Of a stretch of DNA of 64,000 nt, positions 23,080 through 34,349 are shown one piece after another; the stretch's first letter is position 1, and each line of letters opens with the position of its first letter. This DNA is from Aspidiotus rigidus (Eukaryota; Arthropoda; Insecta; Hemiptera; Diaspididae). The DNA is taken from positions 21,304,501 through 21,368,500 of the forward strand of contig JAVHKY010000025.1 of NCBI GenBank assembly GCA_035079385.1. Direction: 5' to 3'. The position numbers were made by a program, and so were the translations under genes. The notes under the pieces were generated by a model. That model saw nothing but the letters and a program-made list of their open reading frames with translations, was not told the origin of the DNA and did not search any database.

Positions 23080-26000
23080 TTTTATTATTTTATCAATATT
23101 CATGTTTTAGTCGTATAAATGTTGAGAAAAAGAACAATATTCACACGATTTTTACAATCATCAACAAAATACGAGAGCTTCCATTTTTCTTTCAACTTTC
23201 TCGATCCCTGTAACCAAAGGATAGCTCGACATTTTGAAAAAAAAAACATCATTTTTTGAACTTGGACTTAGAACTAATAATTTTTCTTTTCTCCCACTCT
23301 AAGAGATACGAGAATCGATTTCCTACAGTGATCAACTGTGCTATATCTTCTAACTCTGGCTTCAATGTTGCCAGTATCACAATTACGTTCTTTCGAACTG
23401 CTATGATTAGATCATCAGTTGAAGGGTCAATGTAAACTAAACATATTCCAAATGCTGACAGCAAAAAGAATTTGTCACGAATAATCGAACAGTACATCAC
23501 TTCGAGTGAAGAAAAGATGAATCTATTCTATCAGGCACTTATCTCGAAACTCTCATCCGAAGATGTTATTTTTTGACGATTATTATTCGTTAGAGAACCA
23601 ATCTAGAACGCGGTGGTGCATAAAATATAAGTAAAAATATTGAAATGTACAACGAGAGTTTGAGAAGAGAAGAAAAAAAAAAAAGAAGAAAGAAAATGAA
23701 CAACGAAAAAGATGCTCGTTAAGTGATGTAACAGGATAAAAAATGAGCTTTTATAGCCTTTCATTAGCAGACGAACGCATTAAACATCATTCAACTTTTT
23801 AAGTGGAGAAACAATCCTTTGTTATTCTCTATTCTCCCTAACTTGATAGATTCGTTCTTGGAAAAAGTCCTCCGCATCTTTTAAATACCCGCTTTTCTTC
23901 TAATTAGTCTATTTTTCATTTGTTTCTGTCTTGTTTCTGCGGTACCTATTGGGCGAGCGCTGTTAACACTCTCTTTTTTTTGTAGCTGTTTTTTCCCCTT
24001 TTTCTTTTTTTGTACCATTCTACTGTATAATTTTCGCATAATTAAGAAGCTCGAGCGGAGAAAATTGATCAGAAGGCTTGATAATTAACTAACGCTTCTA
24101 TGAAACGCGTACATAAACGTTCTCTATATACACGCCGTATAACCTAGAAAATGTCATAAATTGCATTCGGCAACGTGAACAAACTGTATACAAATTATTC
24201 CATGTGGAAATCATGTTTTTGAAAAGGAAAATACATAATTGGGAAAATAACGAACGATAACGTATACGGTAGTAGCTTTTGACAGAAAATCAGTACGAAG
24301 GTAGTGTGGCATGCGATGATGTGATATTAGTTTGCCATATGCGAATACACTGGAGCATAGATAGGTAATTCATACACATAATATAGACTAATGTAGGACT
24401 CAGTCAAATGATATTCGCAATATTATTGTGCCTTTGGTGAGTAATGTATTGCATGCACGCGTACCGACAGGCGTATTCAAATGGAAGGCTGGTTGAGACG
24501 AGAAGAGGAGCGTATAGAAATATTGTTTTTCTATTATAAGGTAATGTCTCCGTCTCTATTATCGTCGAGAAAAAACACGCCACAAGAACCTCTTGAAAAA
24601 AATGCATACTTTTTATAATGTTCGACGCAGGGGTAGTAATATGGCATCGTTCCATCGTTGTGATTTGTAAGCTGTCATCTACCTCAAGTTGGCCAAATGC
24701 CCATCAACCGCGTTTTCGTTTTTCCGACCGTCGCCTCTGACAGAGCAACGTCTACACACTTGACCACAACCATCTTCTCCTTTATTCACGCATATATATG
24801 TGTGCATTTCTATGTGTTACATATCGCTATCCTTTTCTTTCTTTATTTAAGTGAGTACGCATCGTTGTGTATACATAAGCTCACGTTTTACACGAGTACA
24901 ATTTTTACTAGTAAAATAAATACTGTGATACAATATTGCAGCAGTATACAGATTACACAGAAGGCGTACGAAGTTCTCAAACTGAGTAAACAGAGGAAGC
25001 AATTTTCTAAACCGCTGACCATTATCCTGTCTTGTATTTTTAAAAATGGCATGGTTCCTTTGATATATGACGAAATTCTTTCCTATACTTCCTCTCTTGC
25101 CCACTCTATCCCTCTCCTCTTTCTCTTTCTTTCGTTGTCTTTTGAACGTTTTCTCGAAATACACGTTCATATTTTTATAGCAGCTGAAACACTTTTGAGT
25201 TATGTCTGATATCGCGTTCGTGTGTTTTCTTCTTTGTTTCGTTCTGTCATATTTATGTTCCTGAGACGATTGCTCTCCAAACAAGAAACTCGAGTAACGT
25301 AATCCTTGCATTTATCGCCCTATCCGATTGCTATCGATTGTTATAGTTTTCTTTGTTTTTCCTTCAATAGATTTGACGAGAAACGATGGCTTTAAAATTG
25401 TCAAAAAATAGTTGTACAGAAAGATTCATGTACTCAGTCGAAATTCGAGGATTTAGAAGCTCTCTCACGGTGTTGTCAGGGAACTTCTAATAATGGTTCA
25501 AAAGAAATCTTACGCTACACAAAGAGCTCCCACCGACATGTTGCTTCTTACAAAATAGTATGGAAGAAAAAGAGAATGAAGCTACAAGTTCTCGAACAGT
25601 AACTATCAGTTTTGCTAAACAGAGCTTCCGATCAAACTTGAATCAATGAGAAAGAGAATAAGAAGAATGAAGGTACGATACAGCCTAAGGGATGCTGAGA
25701 TAGAAACTTGCTTCTAATGCTTCACCAATACATTATTTTATATTCCACGATCATTGAAATTCTCATCGAGTTCGATGTCGTATGTATACAAATGGGAAAT
25801 ATTCTTTGAGTCATTAAAAACTTTGGAACCAATTGTGGTATAGAGCTTCCGAGATAGATTGAACTGATTGATTGTAAAGTTGAGACAAAGAAAAAACTTG
25901 GAATGTTAACGAATACGAACGCTAAACTTTTGCTTGTTCTCAGCTTTAAATATACAATATATAAGTTACGTAGTTTGGAGTATAGATCGATTGTCGAGTC

Positions 26001-26120
26001 GACAATTTGTTTTCATTGGGAATAATGGACTTGAAAATCAATTTCAAATCGACGTATCGTCAAAATTTGACGAATTTCAAGGTAAATAAGACTTTTTAGT
26101 CGTGTTTAATAAAGGTTTAT
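23080..26120. other. Intronic DNA without recognised elements
   Basis: An 83-codon minus-strand frame at 23249-23500 has a mixed, protein-like composition (CLVYIDPSTDDLIIAV), but I cannot place it. Around 24.7-25.3 kb two long open frames overlap on opposite strands, which argues that neither is a gene. The 24.0-25.3 kb block looks repeat-free and somewhat CpG-richer. Confidence 0.3.
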
Positions 26121-26132
26121 TTCACCGCTCCA

Positions 26133-26216
26133 TCTCCTTTTTGAAATTTTCAATTTTTTTTCAGCACAATTCGTTTTACCAAAAAAAAAACAAATTGAAA
26201 ATTTCAAAAAGGGAGA
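26133..26216. repeat. Short foldback with A/T-rich arms
   Basis: TCTCCTTTTTGAAATTTTCA (from 26133) pairs with its near-exact inverse ending at 26216, around a spacer containing CAGCACAATTCG. The arms are about 25-30 nt. Confidence 0.6.
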
Positions 26217-26219
26217 AAA

Positions 26220-27221
26220 ATATTAGAATCTGAATAATTATTTCAAGGCTTTTTTGTCGTCGACTGGTGCTCAACACTTAGAAATGTAGATGTATCGACC
26301 TGATTTCGACTTCTGTCTGACATCTATGAAGAGTCGAATGATACTTAGTTGATAATACCTGTGTTTAATGACGTGAATTCTACGTCAAATCAAGACGGAT
26401 AGTTCATGGTTTCTCAATTGGCTTTTAGATTGACCTCACATCAACGTCTGTAGATAGTCGATTTAAAACTTGTGGACCGAGCGATCCGATGTCGTTGTTA
26501 ATGTCCTACAAAAAGCGAGGTGGTTCATGACAAAAATCTCTTATCGAAAGTTCTGGGAAGTGACACGAATATTAGCTAAGCGATAGGTCGTGATACCGAA
26601 GGCGGCAAATTTGCGGGATCTAAAGAAGCCCTACGGACCATATTCTTAATACCCAACTCACGGTACCCATTTTTAATGGAAATTAATCTCGGAGCCACAT
26701 ATTTCATAAAGGAAATGCTTGAAAAATGGGAAGAGGACCGGGCTATTGACTTATGAAATTATCGACGTATTTCTATCAATAGGAGATGTGAGCGAGAAAT
26801 TTGGAAGGCGAAGAAAAAGGGTCACGTCCAACTTGTGCATGAATATTTTGGAAATGATAGAACCAAGGAGAGACTACCTACCTCATCTGGGAGGGAGTAG
26901 AATTTTTCTTCAAGAAGACAGGTGTTGGAAGACCCACAGTAGTGGAGATTCATTCTTCTGGAGATCTACTCGCTCCTTCCTTGGTCAGGTATACAAAGCC
27001 CTTCACTCGCTCGATGCTTGAAGGTGAGAACAATCATGCAGCGCAAGGTTTTTTGGCGTTAAAGCCAAGATCTAGTTTTTGCCGCCGAGATAGTTATAGA
27101 CCCAATAGTTTTTAATAACAATTTTGGTAATCTGTTTTGATCTTGAAATCGCTGCAGTTGCTTGCTTGCTTGTCCCTTGTGCCGGGGCTGAATCATGAAT
27201 AGAATAGTTGTGTGTAGATGA
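26220..27221. other. Intronic DNA without recognised elements
   Basis: A 100-codon plus-strand frame at 26719-27021 has no recognisable domain. No repeats with clear ends were seen. Confidence 0.3.
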
Positions 27222-27384
27222 AGATGGGAGAGTCATGTGAAAAGAATGAAGAAGTCGCAATTGCTGCAGTATTTTCCGACAGGGAGGCGAAACTGCGAAC
27301 GTCCCACGACAAGATGGTTAGATGGATTGTGCTGGACCGAAACAGGCCACTGGGCCTAAAAGTCGGAACGTTTGATGATGATGA
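27222..27384 (+). pseudogene. 3' terminal fragment of a non-LTR retrotransposon
   Basis: The frame from 27222 to the stop at 27357 encodes RWESHVKRMKKSQLL and, after a short gap, GRRNCERPTTRWLDGL. That is the C-terminal tail layout of many LINE reverse-transcriptase proteins (W-x-GHV-x-RM, then G-R-x-x-RG-RP-x-x-RW-x-D). It is followed by a short 3' UTR and a (GAT)n tail at about 27374-27382, which is how RTE-like elements end. Everything upstream of the tail domain is missing. Confidence 0.6.
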
Positions 27385-27389
27385 ATTTT

Positions 27390-27950
27390 AAATTTGAATG
27401 CTTTCTGATGAGGCAATCTCTCTCGAATGATTCTAGGTAGGATAATTGTAAGTATTTGGAATGAGTATATTTTCTATGTCGAAAGAAGGCGTAGCGTATG
27501 TGATTGAGTGGGATTGCGTACATATGTTATCTCGTTTTGTCTGCTAGATACAGTCTTTCCTTCTGTCGGTTATCAGTTCAGTTTAGCGGGTTCGATAGTT
27601 TTCTCGTCTATTGTCTGTATGTGTCTTGTGCCATGCATCTACGTTAAATATATTAACAGCTTCTTAGTAACTGCTGGAATTATATTCAATAAAATAGGTT
27701 TCATGAGAAATCAAAGGGGTTCAATATAGAGTTACAATGATTATTGGAATGCCCAAAAGCAGTAATTTTATTTTATATTCGGAATCAGGAATTCGCGTGA
27801 CAAGTTGTAAACAGAGATTAATCGATCAAAGTCTCCTCGGTCCAATTGACACATGTGCTCTGCGATAATAGTTACTTCTGGATCCAAGAGTTTGAAATTT
27901 CTCGGGCCTAAACGAAGTCCTATAATATCTACCCTGATTTTATTTGATGA
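27390..27950. other. Intronic DNA, nothing recognised
   Basis: Two short open frames, 27508-27729 plus and 27768-27962 minus, have no family match that I can name. The second runs into the Helentron fragment that follows. Confidence 0.3.
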
Positions 27951-27956
27951 TGTCAT

Positions 27957-28110
27957 CTCCAAGTCCTGTTCTCAAGTTCCACCTCACAAATAAGTATAGC
28001 CCGATGGTCAGAAATATTTCAAGCCTCTGACAACGTCATCAAAGTCGGATGCGCTCGCAGAAATTCACTGAGAATGTTCCTTAACAAAAGAGATAGCGGG
28101 TTCCCTGCTA
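27957..28110 (-). mobile_element. Helentron/HINE 5' end, copy D, reversed
   Basis: On the minus strand the sequence starts TAGCAGGGAACCCGCTATCT and continues TTTTGTTAAGGA, closely matching the 5' ends of copies A, B and C. It also shares GAGCG...TTGATGACGT with copy C. One decayed core unit follows (AAATATTTCTGACCATCGG, then GCTATACTTATTTGTGAGG). The 3' end and hairpin are absent, so this is a truncated copy. Confidence 0.75.
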
Positions 28111-28284
28111 AGAGTTTCTCAGGATGAACGATTCTTCAGCTCAAGCTGCTGCAGCTTCCAGTGTTAGGACTGGCCGAGATGAAAATAACTACCAAATCTT
28201 GTTTCATAAACCTGAGCGTCACTTCCTGTCGTTTCAACATCAGCCAAAGGTGTCGAACGCTATCAGGACGCAGTTCCTTCATGT

Positions 28285-28650
28285 TGCTATCTGAAGCTCA
28301 GATAACGCGATTCGCACATCGTTCTTCTTTTCTCAGGACGTGTCTTAAGTATCTAAAAATCACTCGGGACATAATTGACGTACATGACCTTCTGGAGCTC
28401 TTTCTGTGATATGTAGGTCGAGTTTCAAAATTAAAATTTTTCTGAGTAAAGTTATCTAGATCAAGGTCCATATGATGACCAGATTCTGTTAGTCTGGGTC
28501 AAATTCCAATCCAAAGTCAAACTTTTGTAGGGCAATTTGCGCATCGCTCGTTTTTTCTCGAGACGTGTCTGAGACACGATACATCTAAAAATTACTGTGG
28601 ACGCAATTTGCGCGCCTAAATATCCAGAGCTTATGTAGGTCGTTGTCGAA
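28285..28650 (+). repeat. Direct repeat of about 125 bp
   Basis: Segments starting near 28299 and 28530 share GCGATTCGCACATCG versus GCAATTTGCGCATCG, then TCTCAGGACGTGTCT versus TCTCGAGACGTGTCT, then ATCTAAAAATCACT versus ATCTAAAAATTACT, and end in TATGTAGGTCG. A third TGTAGGTCGAGTT fragment lies at about 29610. They may be internal repeats of the neighbouring Helentron-like element. Confidence 0.55.
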
Positions 28651-28654
28651 ATTT

Positions 28655-29345
28655 TTAACAGGAAACCTGTTTTATCGGAGGGAAGGAGGGAGGGAGGGGG
28701 TGCGTTTTAGAAAAAATGTCTGCCATCCGGCCGGCCGACAGCCAACTTTAAAGTCGTATCATATATCTCTCTCCCAACATATATAGCTTCAAAGTCCGAG
28801 TCTGTGACGTTACTATCTGATGACGTCATAAGTCAACCTTGTGACGTCATAGATTAGTTTCTTTCAAGTCCTCCCCCGCCACCCTATATCAGGGTGTCTA
28901 CCAGTCACGGAAGTCACGGAAAGTCACGGGAAATCACGGATTTTTATTTTGAAAAACTGATAAAAAAAAGAAAAGAAGAAAGAAAGAGAAGAAAAAAGAA
29001 ACTGGGGGAAAATTCTGGGATAGTTGAATATTATGAATTTTAAGAATAAAAATTGAAGCGTTCCTTTTTCTTTTTTTTGATTCTGGTATGTTGAACTCGT
29101 CAAAATTATGTTCTTTAGTTTAAAAAAGAATCTTGGGAAGTCACGTGGGAAAGAAAATTTTAAGGTCATGGAAAGTCACGGATTTGAATTTTTTCAACTT
29201 GGTAGACACCCTGTATATAGCTCCAAAATCCGAGTCTGTGACGTCACAATTTGATGACATCTTAGGTCAGTCTTGTAACGTCACCAATCTAAATTTTTCA
29301 GATCCCACGTGCCTCTTAAAACAGGTTCCTTGTCATCCATCGTAA
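28655..29345. mobile_element. Second Helentron-like family, with a MITE inside
   Basis: A subterminal palindrome ACAGGAAACCTGT (about 28661-28673) is paired with ACAGGTTCCTTGT at about 29320. This mirrors the GCGGGGAACCCGC/GCGGGTTCCCCGC layout of the first family with a different sequence. The interior has a roughly 96-bp unit (TATATAGC...CCGAGTCTGTGACGT...TGATGAC) present once on each side of the MITE at 28890-29213. No clear 3' hairpin was seen, so the class is inferred from layout. Confidence 0.4.
28890..29213. mobile_element. TIR MITE with CAGGGTGTCTACC ends
   Basis: The left end CAGGGTGTCTACCAG and right end TTGGTAGACACCCTG are inverted copies. The left part has repeated GTCACGGAA words. 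The flanks read CCCTATAT on the left and TATATAGC on the right, so TATAT is duplicated. Without the insert the tandem unit would read continuously as CCCTATATAGC. The CAGGGTG start suggests hAT, but the duplication is shorter than 8 bp. Confidence 0.7.
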
Positions 29346-29349
29346 AATT

Positions 29350-29879
29350 TCCTAGTAAACATTCCACGCGTATATTTTGGTACTATCTCCTCTTGTTTTC
29401 ATTATCTAGTCTTAAAACGTTTATCCTCCCTCAACTAATGAGGAGATGCACCCAAACAAATGTGCCCACATTGCCTTCCAGAGCATAAGTCATTTTCGAT
29501 AGCCCTAAGACGTGATCGCAACAGGAATGTACATAAATACACCACCTTTAAACCATAAAATGTGCAAACTCTGGTGAGCGGTCGTCACCTTACGCCGGGT
29601 TAGGTGTGTGTAGGTCGAGTTCCAGTCCAAAGTTAAACTTCTGCAAAGCCGGACTAGGGCACCGTGTGAGGCGTACTCATTTTACGGCACCACAGAAATT
29701 AACAGATTGTGGTGCGAGGCCGTTGGCCAGAAAAGGAAAATATCAATCACGCTTACGTGCTCGGCCATTGTCATTCATGATCGCATTAACGGTTGAGTTG
29801 AGAATGATGTTGCCCAAATCATTACATTGGGATGACACTTGAAGCTGAGTATCATTTCCTGCATCATATATTCCAGTGA
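29350..29879. other. Intronic DNA, nothing recognised
   Basis: Only a TGTAGGTCGAGTTCC fragment shared with the 28.4 kb repeats was noticed. Confidence 0.3.
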
Positions 29880-29882
29880 TTA

Positions 29883-30846
29883 CACTACACAACAAAATAA
29901 AAAAATTGAATATACAATTCTAGAAGTATTTTCGACGCTGATCACGATGCCGTTGACCGTTTCTCAAAATTGGCTCTGGTTATTGAGAAATGAACATATC
30001 AAGTTCCCGCGAATCGTAGCGACGCGCAGTGTATGTTACCCAGCTACCGAATTTTGCGAGTACGAGAACTTACACTGCGCGTCGCTACAATTCGCGGGAA
30101 CTTGATACGTTCATTTCTCGATAACCAGAGCCAATTTTGAAAAACGGCCAACGGCATCGTGATCAGCGTCGAAAATACTTCTAGAATTGTATAATTTCGT
30201 TCTTGCATTTTTCAATTTTTTAGCGGGGAACCCGCTATCCATTTTGTTAGGAGATTACATCCTCAGAAAACGTCCGCGAAGTTAGTAACCTAGAATTTCG
30301 AGTCTCGAGCTATATATGATGGGAGGGGGACTTGGAAGAATTTCGAGTCTGGAGCTATATATGAAAGGAGGGGGACTTAGAAGAATTTCGAGTCTCGAGC
30401 TATATATGATAGGAGGGGGACTTAGAAGAATTTCAAGTCTCGAGCTACATATAATAGGGGGGGGGGGGACTTGGAAGAATTTTGACTTTCGAGCTACCGT
30501 CCGCCGTCCAACCAAAAACTTAGAAAAATTTTGAGACTCGAGCTATATATGATAGGAGGGGGACTTAGAAGATTTAGAAGAATTTCGAGCCTCAAACTAT
30601 ATATGATAGGAGGGGGACTTGGAAGAATTGTGACTTCCGAGCTATATATGATAGAAGGGGGACTTAGAAGAATTTCGACTCTCGAGCTATATATGATAGG
30701 AGGGAATGTAGAATGATAATTTCGATTTGAATTATATGACAAGATTATCAACTCAGTTCCACACCACCTGAGAAGTCGAGTTAAGGAATTGCGGGTTCCC
30801 CGCTGCCATTGCAACGTCTGCAATGGCTTTTTTTTTTTGTGTAGTG
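29883..30846. mobile_element. Foldback MITE, family M1 copy 2, carrying a nested Helentron
   Basis: The ends CACTACACAA (29883-29892) and TTGTGTAGTG (30837-30846) are exact inverses, with TTA outside both (29880-29882 and 30847-30849). Arms of about 120 nt (from TACAATTCTAGAAGTATTTT) pair around a centre near 30050 and contain TTCGACGCTGATCACGATG, shared with copy 1 at 6719. The right arm is interrupted at 30221 by Helentron copy B. Removing that insert restores the symmetry and a length near 354 bp. Confidence 0.87.
30221..30830 (+). mobile_element. Helentron/HINE element, copy B, nested in a MITE
   Basis: The 5' end TAGCGGGGAACCCGCTATCC, subterminal GCGGGTTCCCCGC (30791-30803) and a perfect 9-bp hairpin (GCCATTGCA-ACGTC-TGCAATGGC, 30805-30827) mark the whole element. 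The CTAA end of copies A and C is obscured by a T run here. The core is eight or so 45-nt minisatellite units, one of which carries the same CGAGCTACCGTCCGCCGTCC variant as copy A. The two therefore share a recent ancestor or a common master. Confidence 0.88.
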
Positions 30847-30868
30847 TTACTTCTACATTCGCACTTAC

Positions 30869-31101
30869 TCTGGTTCATAAGAAAGATCACTCTCAATGTC
30901 CATGGTGGACGACCCTTCTGGCGAACAAAGAAGTATCGTCTTCGAGTGTTGGTAGTATGTCTGACGCATCAGGATCGTACTAGTATTCCATGATGGTATC
31001 ACCAACATGCGCTAGCGAGGTAGACTCCGGTGACTCATCTGCTACCGGCTTCCATTGTTGATCAGAGCTGATGGACGCAACGTTCGTTGCCTGGGGTTCA
31101 C
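30869..31101 (-). pseudogene. Possible decayed coding exon, acidic Ser/Asp-rich
   Basis: On the minus strand, an acceptor TATTTTCAG precedes 31101 and a donor GTAAGTGC follows 30869. The main frame gives EPQATNVASISSDQQWKPV, then DESPESTSLAHVGD, an in-frame TAG, then YDPDASDILPTLEDD. A frame change leads to STMDIESDLSYEPE just before the donor. The composition looks like the acidic linker of a transposase or nuclear protein, but I cannot name the family. The stop and frameshift argue for a pseudogene. Confidence 0.3.
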
Positions 31102-31109
31102 CTGAAAAT

Positions 31110-34100
31110 ACTTGACGGTGTGTGTGATGGTACGAGACTTTCAACGAAAGTACAAAAGCCCTGTATTGTGTATGATGCTGCTCTGTGACGAAAAACCCCA
31201 AATTTTTTACTTGTATATTATTGATTACGTGGAGTTGTCTGAACGGGTGGGGTAATTGTGATGAATTTTCATTTCGTGCAAGAAGGTTGGTATATGAAGA
31301 ACAGTATTTGTGCGCTTCTGGGACCATCAGTTACCGGGAGCTATGAAAAGTTCCTCCATCGAGCGAGAAATTATTAATAACGCGTGACCCGACAAAAGTA
31401 AACGTATGTACGTCGTTTGTATACATGGTAGTATTTCGGCAAATCCGCGAGAGCCTGTGATTGACGCAAACAACACGGTCGCGGAAATATGTACAAAGCT
31501 TCTTCTCAGTTTAACAACAACAATAACAACAACAACAAGTGTATAATAGGATTATTCATTCAACGGGTAGTATAGTACGCTGTGATATTTAATAATATAA
31601 TCAGTTTGTACGTAATATTTTCATATTCCGGCGATGTCTGAAAAAAAAATTACGTTCAGTATACATAATGTTCATCCTAGAACAAGCAACTCAATTATTG
31701 TTCCGTAATGAAGGGTGACGGTTATGCAGCTTGAATACGAATTTTTATGTTAAACTACATTCTCGTGACATTTTTGTGTTACAAGAGCGAGGAATCGTTG
31801 ATGAGGGCATCAGTTTTCAACACGCAAAAACGAATATACGATTCACGAAGAAATTACCATTTTTCTTTCGACTTTTTTTTTTTTTACTCTCTTTTTTGGA
31901 TAGCACTGTTGGGGGGTTGTAAAATCGATACCGCACCTCTTCGTCAAAGGTACGAAAAACTCGCGTCCTTTCGTTCGCGTTTTTCATTTTTTTTTTTTTT
32001 TTTCAATTTATAATCAGTGATAATTCTTGTCTGCTATATTTCTCCATTCTTTCATTACTCGCTACAGAATTCCGTTTTACCAACATCATCGTTACAGGGT
32101 TCTTTTTTTTTCTCTCTAAATACATGTACAACTCTACGGAACATTTTTTTTCCTTCTGCCTCGTTCTACCATGATAATGAATGCGAAGAAAGAACGGATC
32201 CAGGGGAAGAAAAAGTTGTGGGAAACGTAATCAGTGTATACGTATGCACTATATAATACGTATCTTACCTTTCACCTGTAGCAGTTCACTTTTCTAATGA
32301 TAAAAGTTCAGAACGAATATGACGTCTAGTCGAGAGCGTCCTATTTCTCCTCGCGTAAGGCCTGCGGAAATTCTCGAAGAAATAAAAAAGAAAAATTTTC
32401 TCGAATCCAGCACGCTTCATTATGCACGTGTATTATGTATATATGAGAAATAATGGTTATATTCATTTATCGCGAAGCCTTCGTGAATAATAAGTAAGTA
32501 AGTAAGTAAGCTCACGCAGTTTCTTCCGCGTCTGAAAAATTTCTGACTTTCAAACGAAGGAGCGGCCGTCGTCGAGAATTCCGCGCGAAGGAAAAAAATT
32601 AACTAAAATCGCGATCTTACACCCCAAATACATTGGTTCTAATGTCGTTTTTCGCGATGTTTAAATTGTGTTTTCGACCGTGAAATGATTTCATTCAATT
32701 ATATCTCCGAAGGGAAAAATCAAAGAAAAATCAATTACATCATTTGATCTCTCTTTCTCTTTACTTTTCCTAACCATTTTTTTTTCTGTCTTTTTTCCAA
32801 GTGAAGTCAAGCGGCATATTTTCGTTTTTCTCTCTTTCTTTCTCCTTTCCCCTTCTTTATCACCATTATTTTTATATCTTCCCATTTTGTGCTTCGTAAC
32901 GACGAGTACCGGTATAATAAAAAAAAACGAGGAGAAACCAAATAGAATCGTGTCAGCCGTTGCGTACGTATGTAATTTACATCAAAAAATTTTGACTGAT
33001 TCACTCGAAAAGTTGTGTCTACAAAGGAGAACAGTTATAACTTTTTACCGTCATCTGTCGCCTGAAATAACCTTCGCTAGTTCGCTGAATAACTTGCTTT
33101 ATTTAAATGTCAGAAAAAGAAACTGGTCGAGTGAATCACTATTTTTCAAACGAATTCATATTCCCTTTTTCTTTATATTTCAATCTTTTTTTTTTCCCTT
33201 TCTTTCTCTCCGTTTTCTCGCCGGGCCATTCTTTTTATTCAAGATAATGCTGTATACCTATATGCATCTCGCACTGTCTTCTACACACGTTTTTCCTGCT
33301 TCCTTCTTCTCATCCTTTAGCAAGAGCAAGAACTCGTCCCAGCTCTAGCGCGTTACCTTTATTGCAGTACCTATCATAACGATACTAAAGGACACTCATG
33401 CAAGCATAAATTCATAACACAGAATTCGATACAATGTTATAGTGTAAGTTTCTTCTTTACTTTTTTTTTCCATACAGAGCATTCAGTTGCTTGTTTGTTG
33501 TAGCTATGCTCATCGTCGTCGTGCCAGTGTCAAGAATTCATCACAGTATTTTCAAATTGGGAAAATGCGTTTTTTTTTTTTTCAATACTGGATTCAATGT
33601 TTTTGTCTTTGGCGAGTTCCCGTTGGTTCATACTATTGGTTTTTAGGTTTCGGTCTTGTTTCCCCATCTTCTAAGATCATTCAGCTTGTGCCCATAAGGT
33701 GGATGAAGCACCCATGTAAACATTCTTTGCTTTGTTTGCTCATTAAAATTGATCTCTGGAATAAGTTACATAGACAAATGGCTTTATTTTCCACTTTTTT
33801 AGATAGAACGAAAAGCTACGTTTTCACATAAATACTGAAAAACTGTACTATTTTCACAGTTTTGCAGATCCAGAAGTGCTACTTTTGTGTACATGCAACA
33901 TTAAAACACGTAGAAAAACATGAAAAAAAAGTGATTTGTCCCCATGAAACTAAAAATTACGTATGAGCTATGTCAGCATTGATCAGACACTATGAGCGGC
34001 AGATGTAATGAGCCATCATCTTACCTATGTAGAATTACCAGTGAGTCTGCAGCTGATGGCTGCGTCTGCATCATTTTTCTGTGTGTGTTGATGATGTCAT

Positions 34101-34270
34101 ACTTTATGCAAGTGCAGCCATCAGCTAAAGACGTGATTCTATTCGCGAAAGGACGTTCCGCTAGAAGCGCTAGAGGTGTTGCACTAGAAGGTGATCACAT
34201 GAAAATTTACATAAGAGCGTACGTTATTTCAACTCGCTGTATCTCTCAAAAGTACCACTTATAATGACAT
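31110..34270. other. Repeat-poor intronic DNA with two microsatellites
   Basis: An AAC-type microsatellite lies at 31513-31538 and an AAGT repeat at 32491-32510. Long T runs occur at several places. Several open frames of 100-150 codons are T-rich readings of low-complexity DNA and lack domains. A small pair GCAGCTGATGGCTGC/GCAGCCATCAGCT lies at about 34050-34127. Confidence 0.35.
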
Positions 34271-34280
34271 TTTCTGTCCC

Positions 34281-34345
34281 TCCGATCATATCGGAGGTCG
34301 AAATTCTACGTGCCCCATAAAGCAGGTTCCCTGCCACCCCTCGTT
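34281..34345 (-). mobile_element. Terminal fragment of the second Helentron-like family
   Basis: Read on the minus strand, AGGGAACCTGCTTTATGGGG and CACGTAGAATTTCGACC match the inverse of the end near 29300-29335 (AAGGAACCTGTTTTAAGAGG, CACGTGGGATCTGA). A CCTCCGAT...ATCGGAGG palindrome adjoins it. Only one end is present. Confidence 0.45.
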
Positions 34346-34349
34346 CAAC

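Noticed and set aside
24697..25311. Overlapping open frames of 170 (plus) and 154 (minus) codons
   Set aside because: They cover each other on opposite strands, have no domain, and the plus frame is dominated by hydrophobic and Ser/Thr codons from T-rich DNA. Neither looks like a gene.
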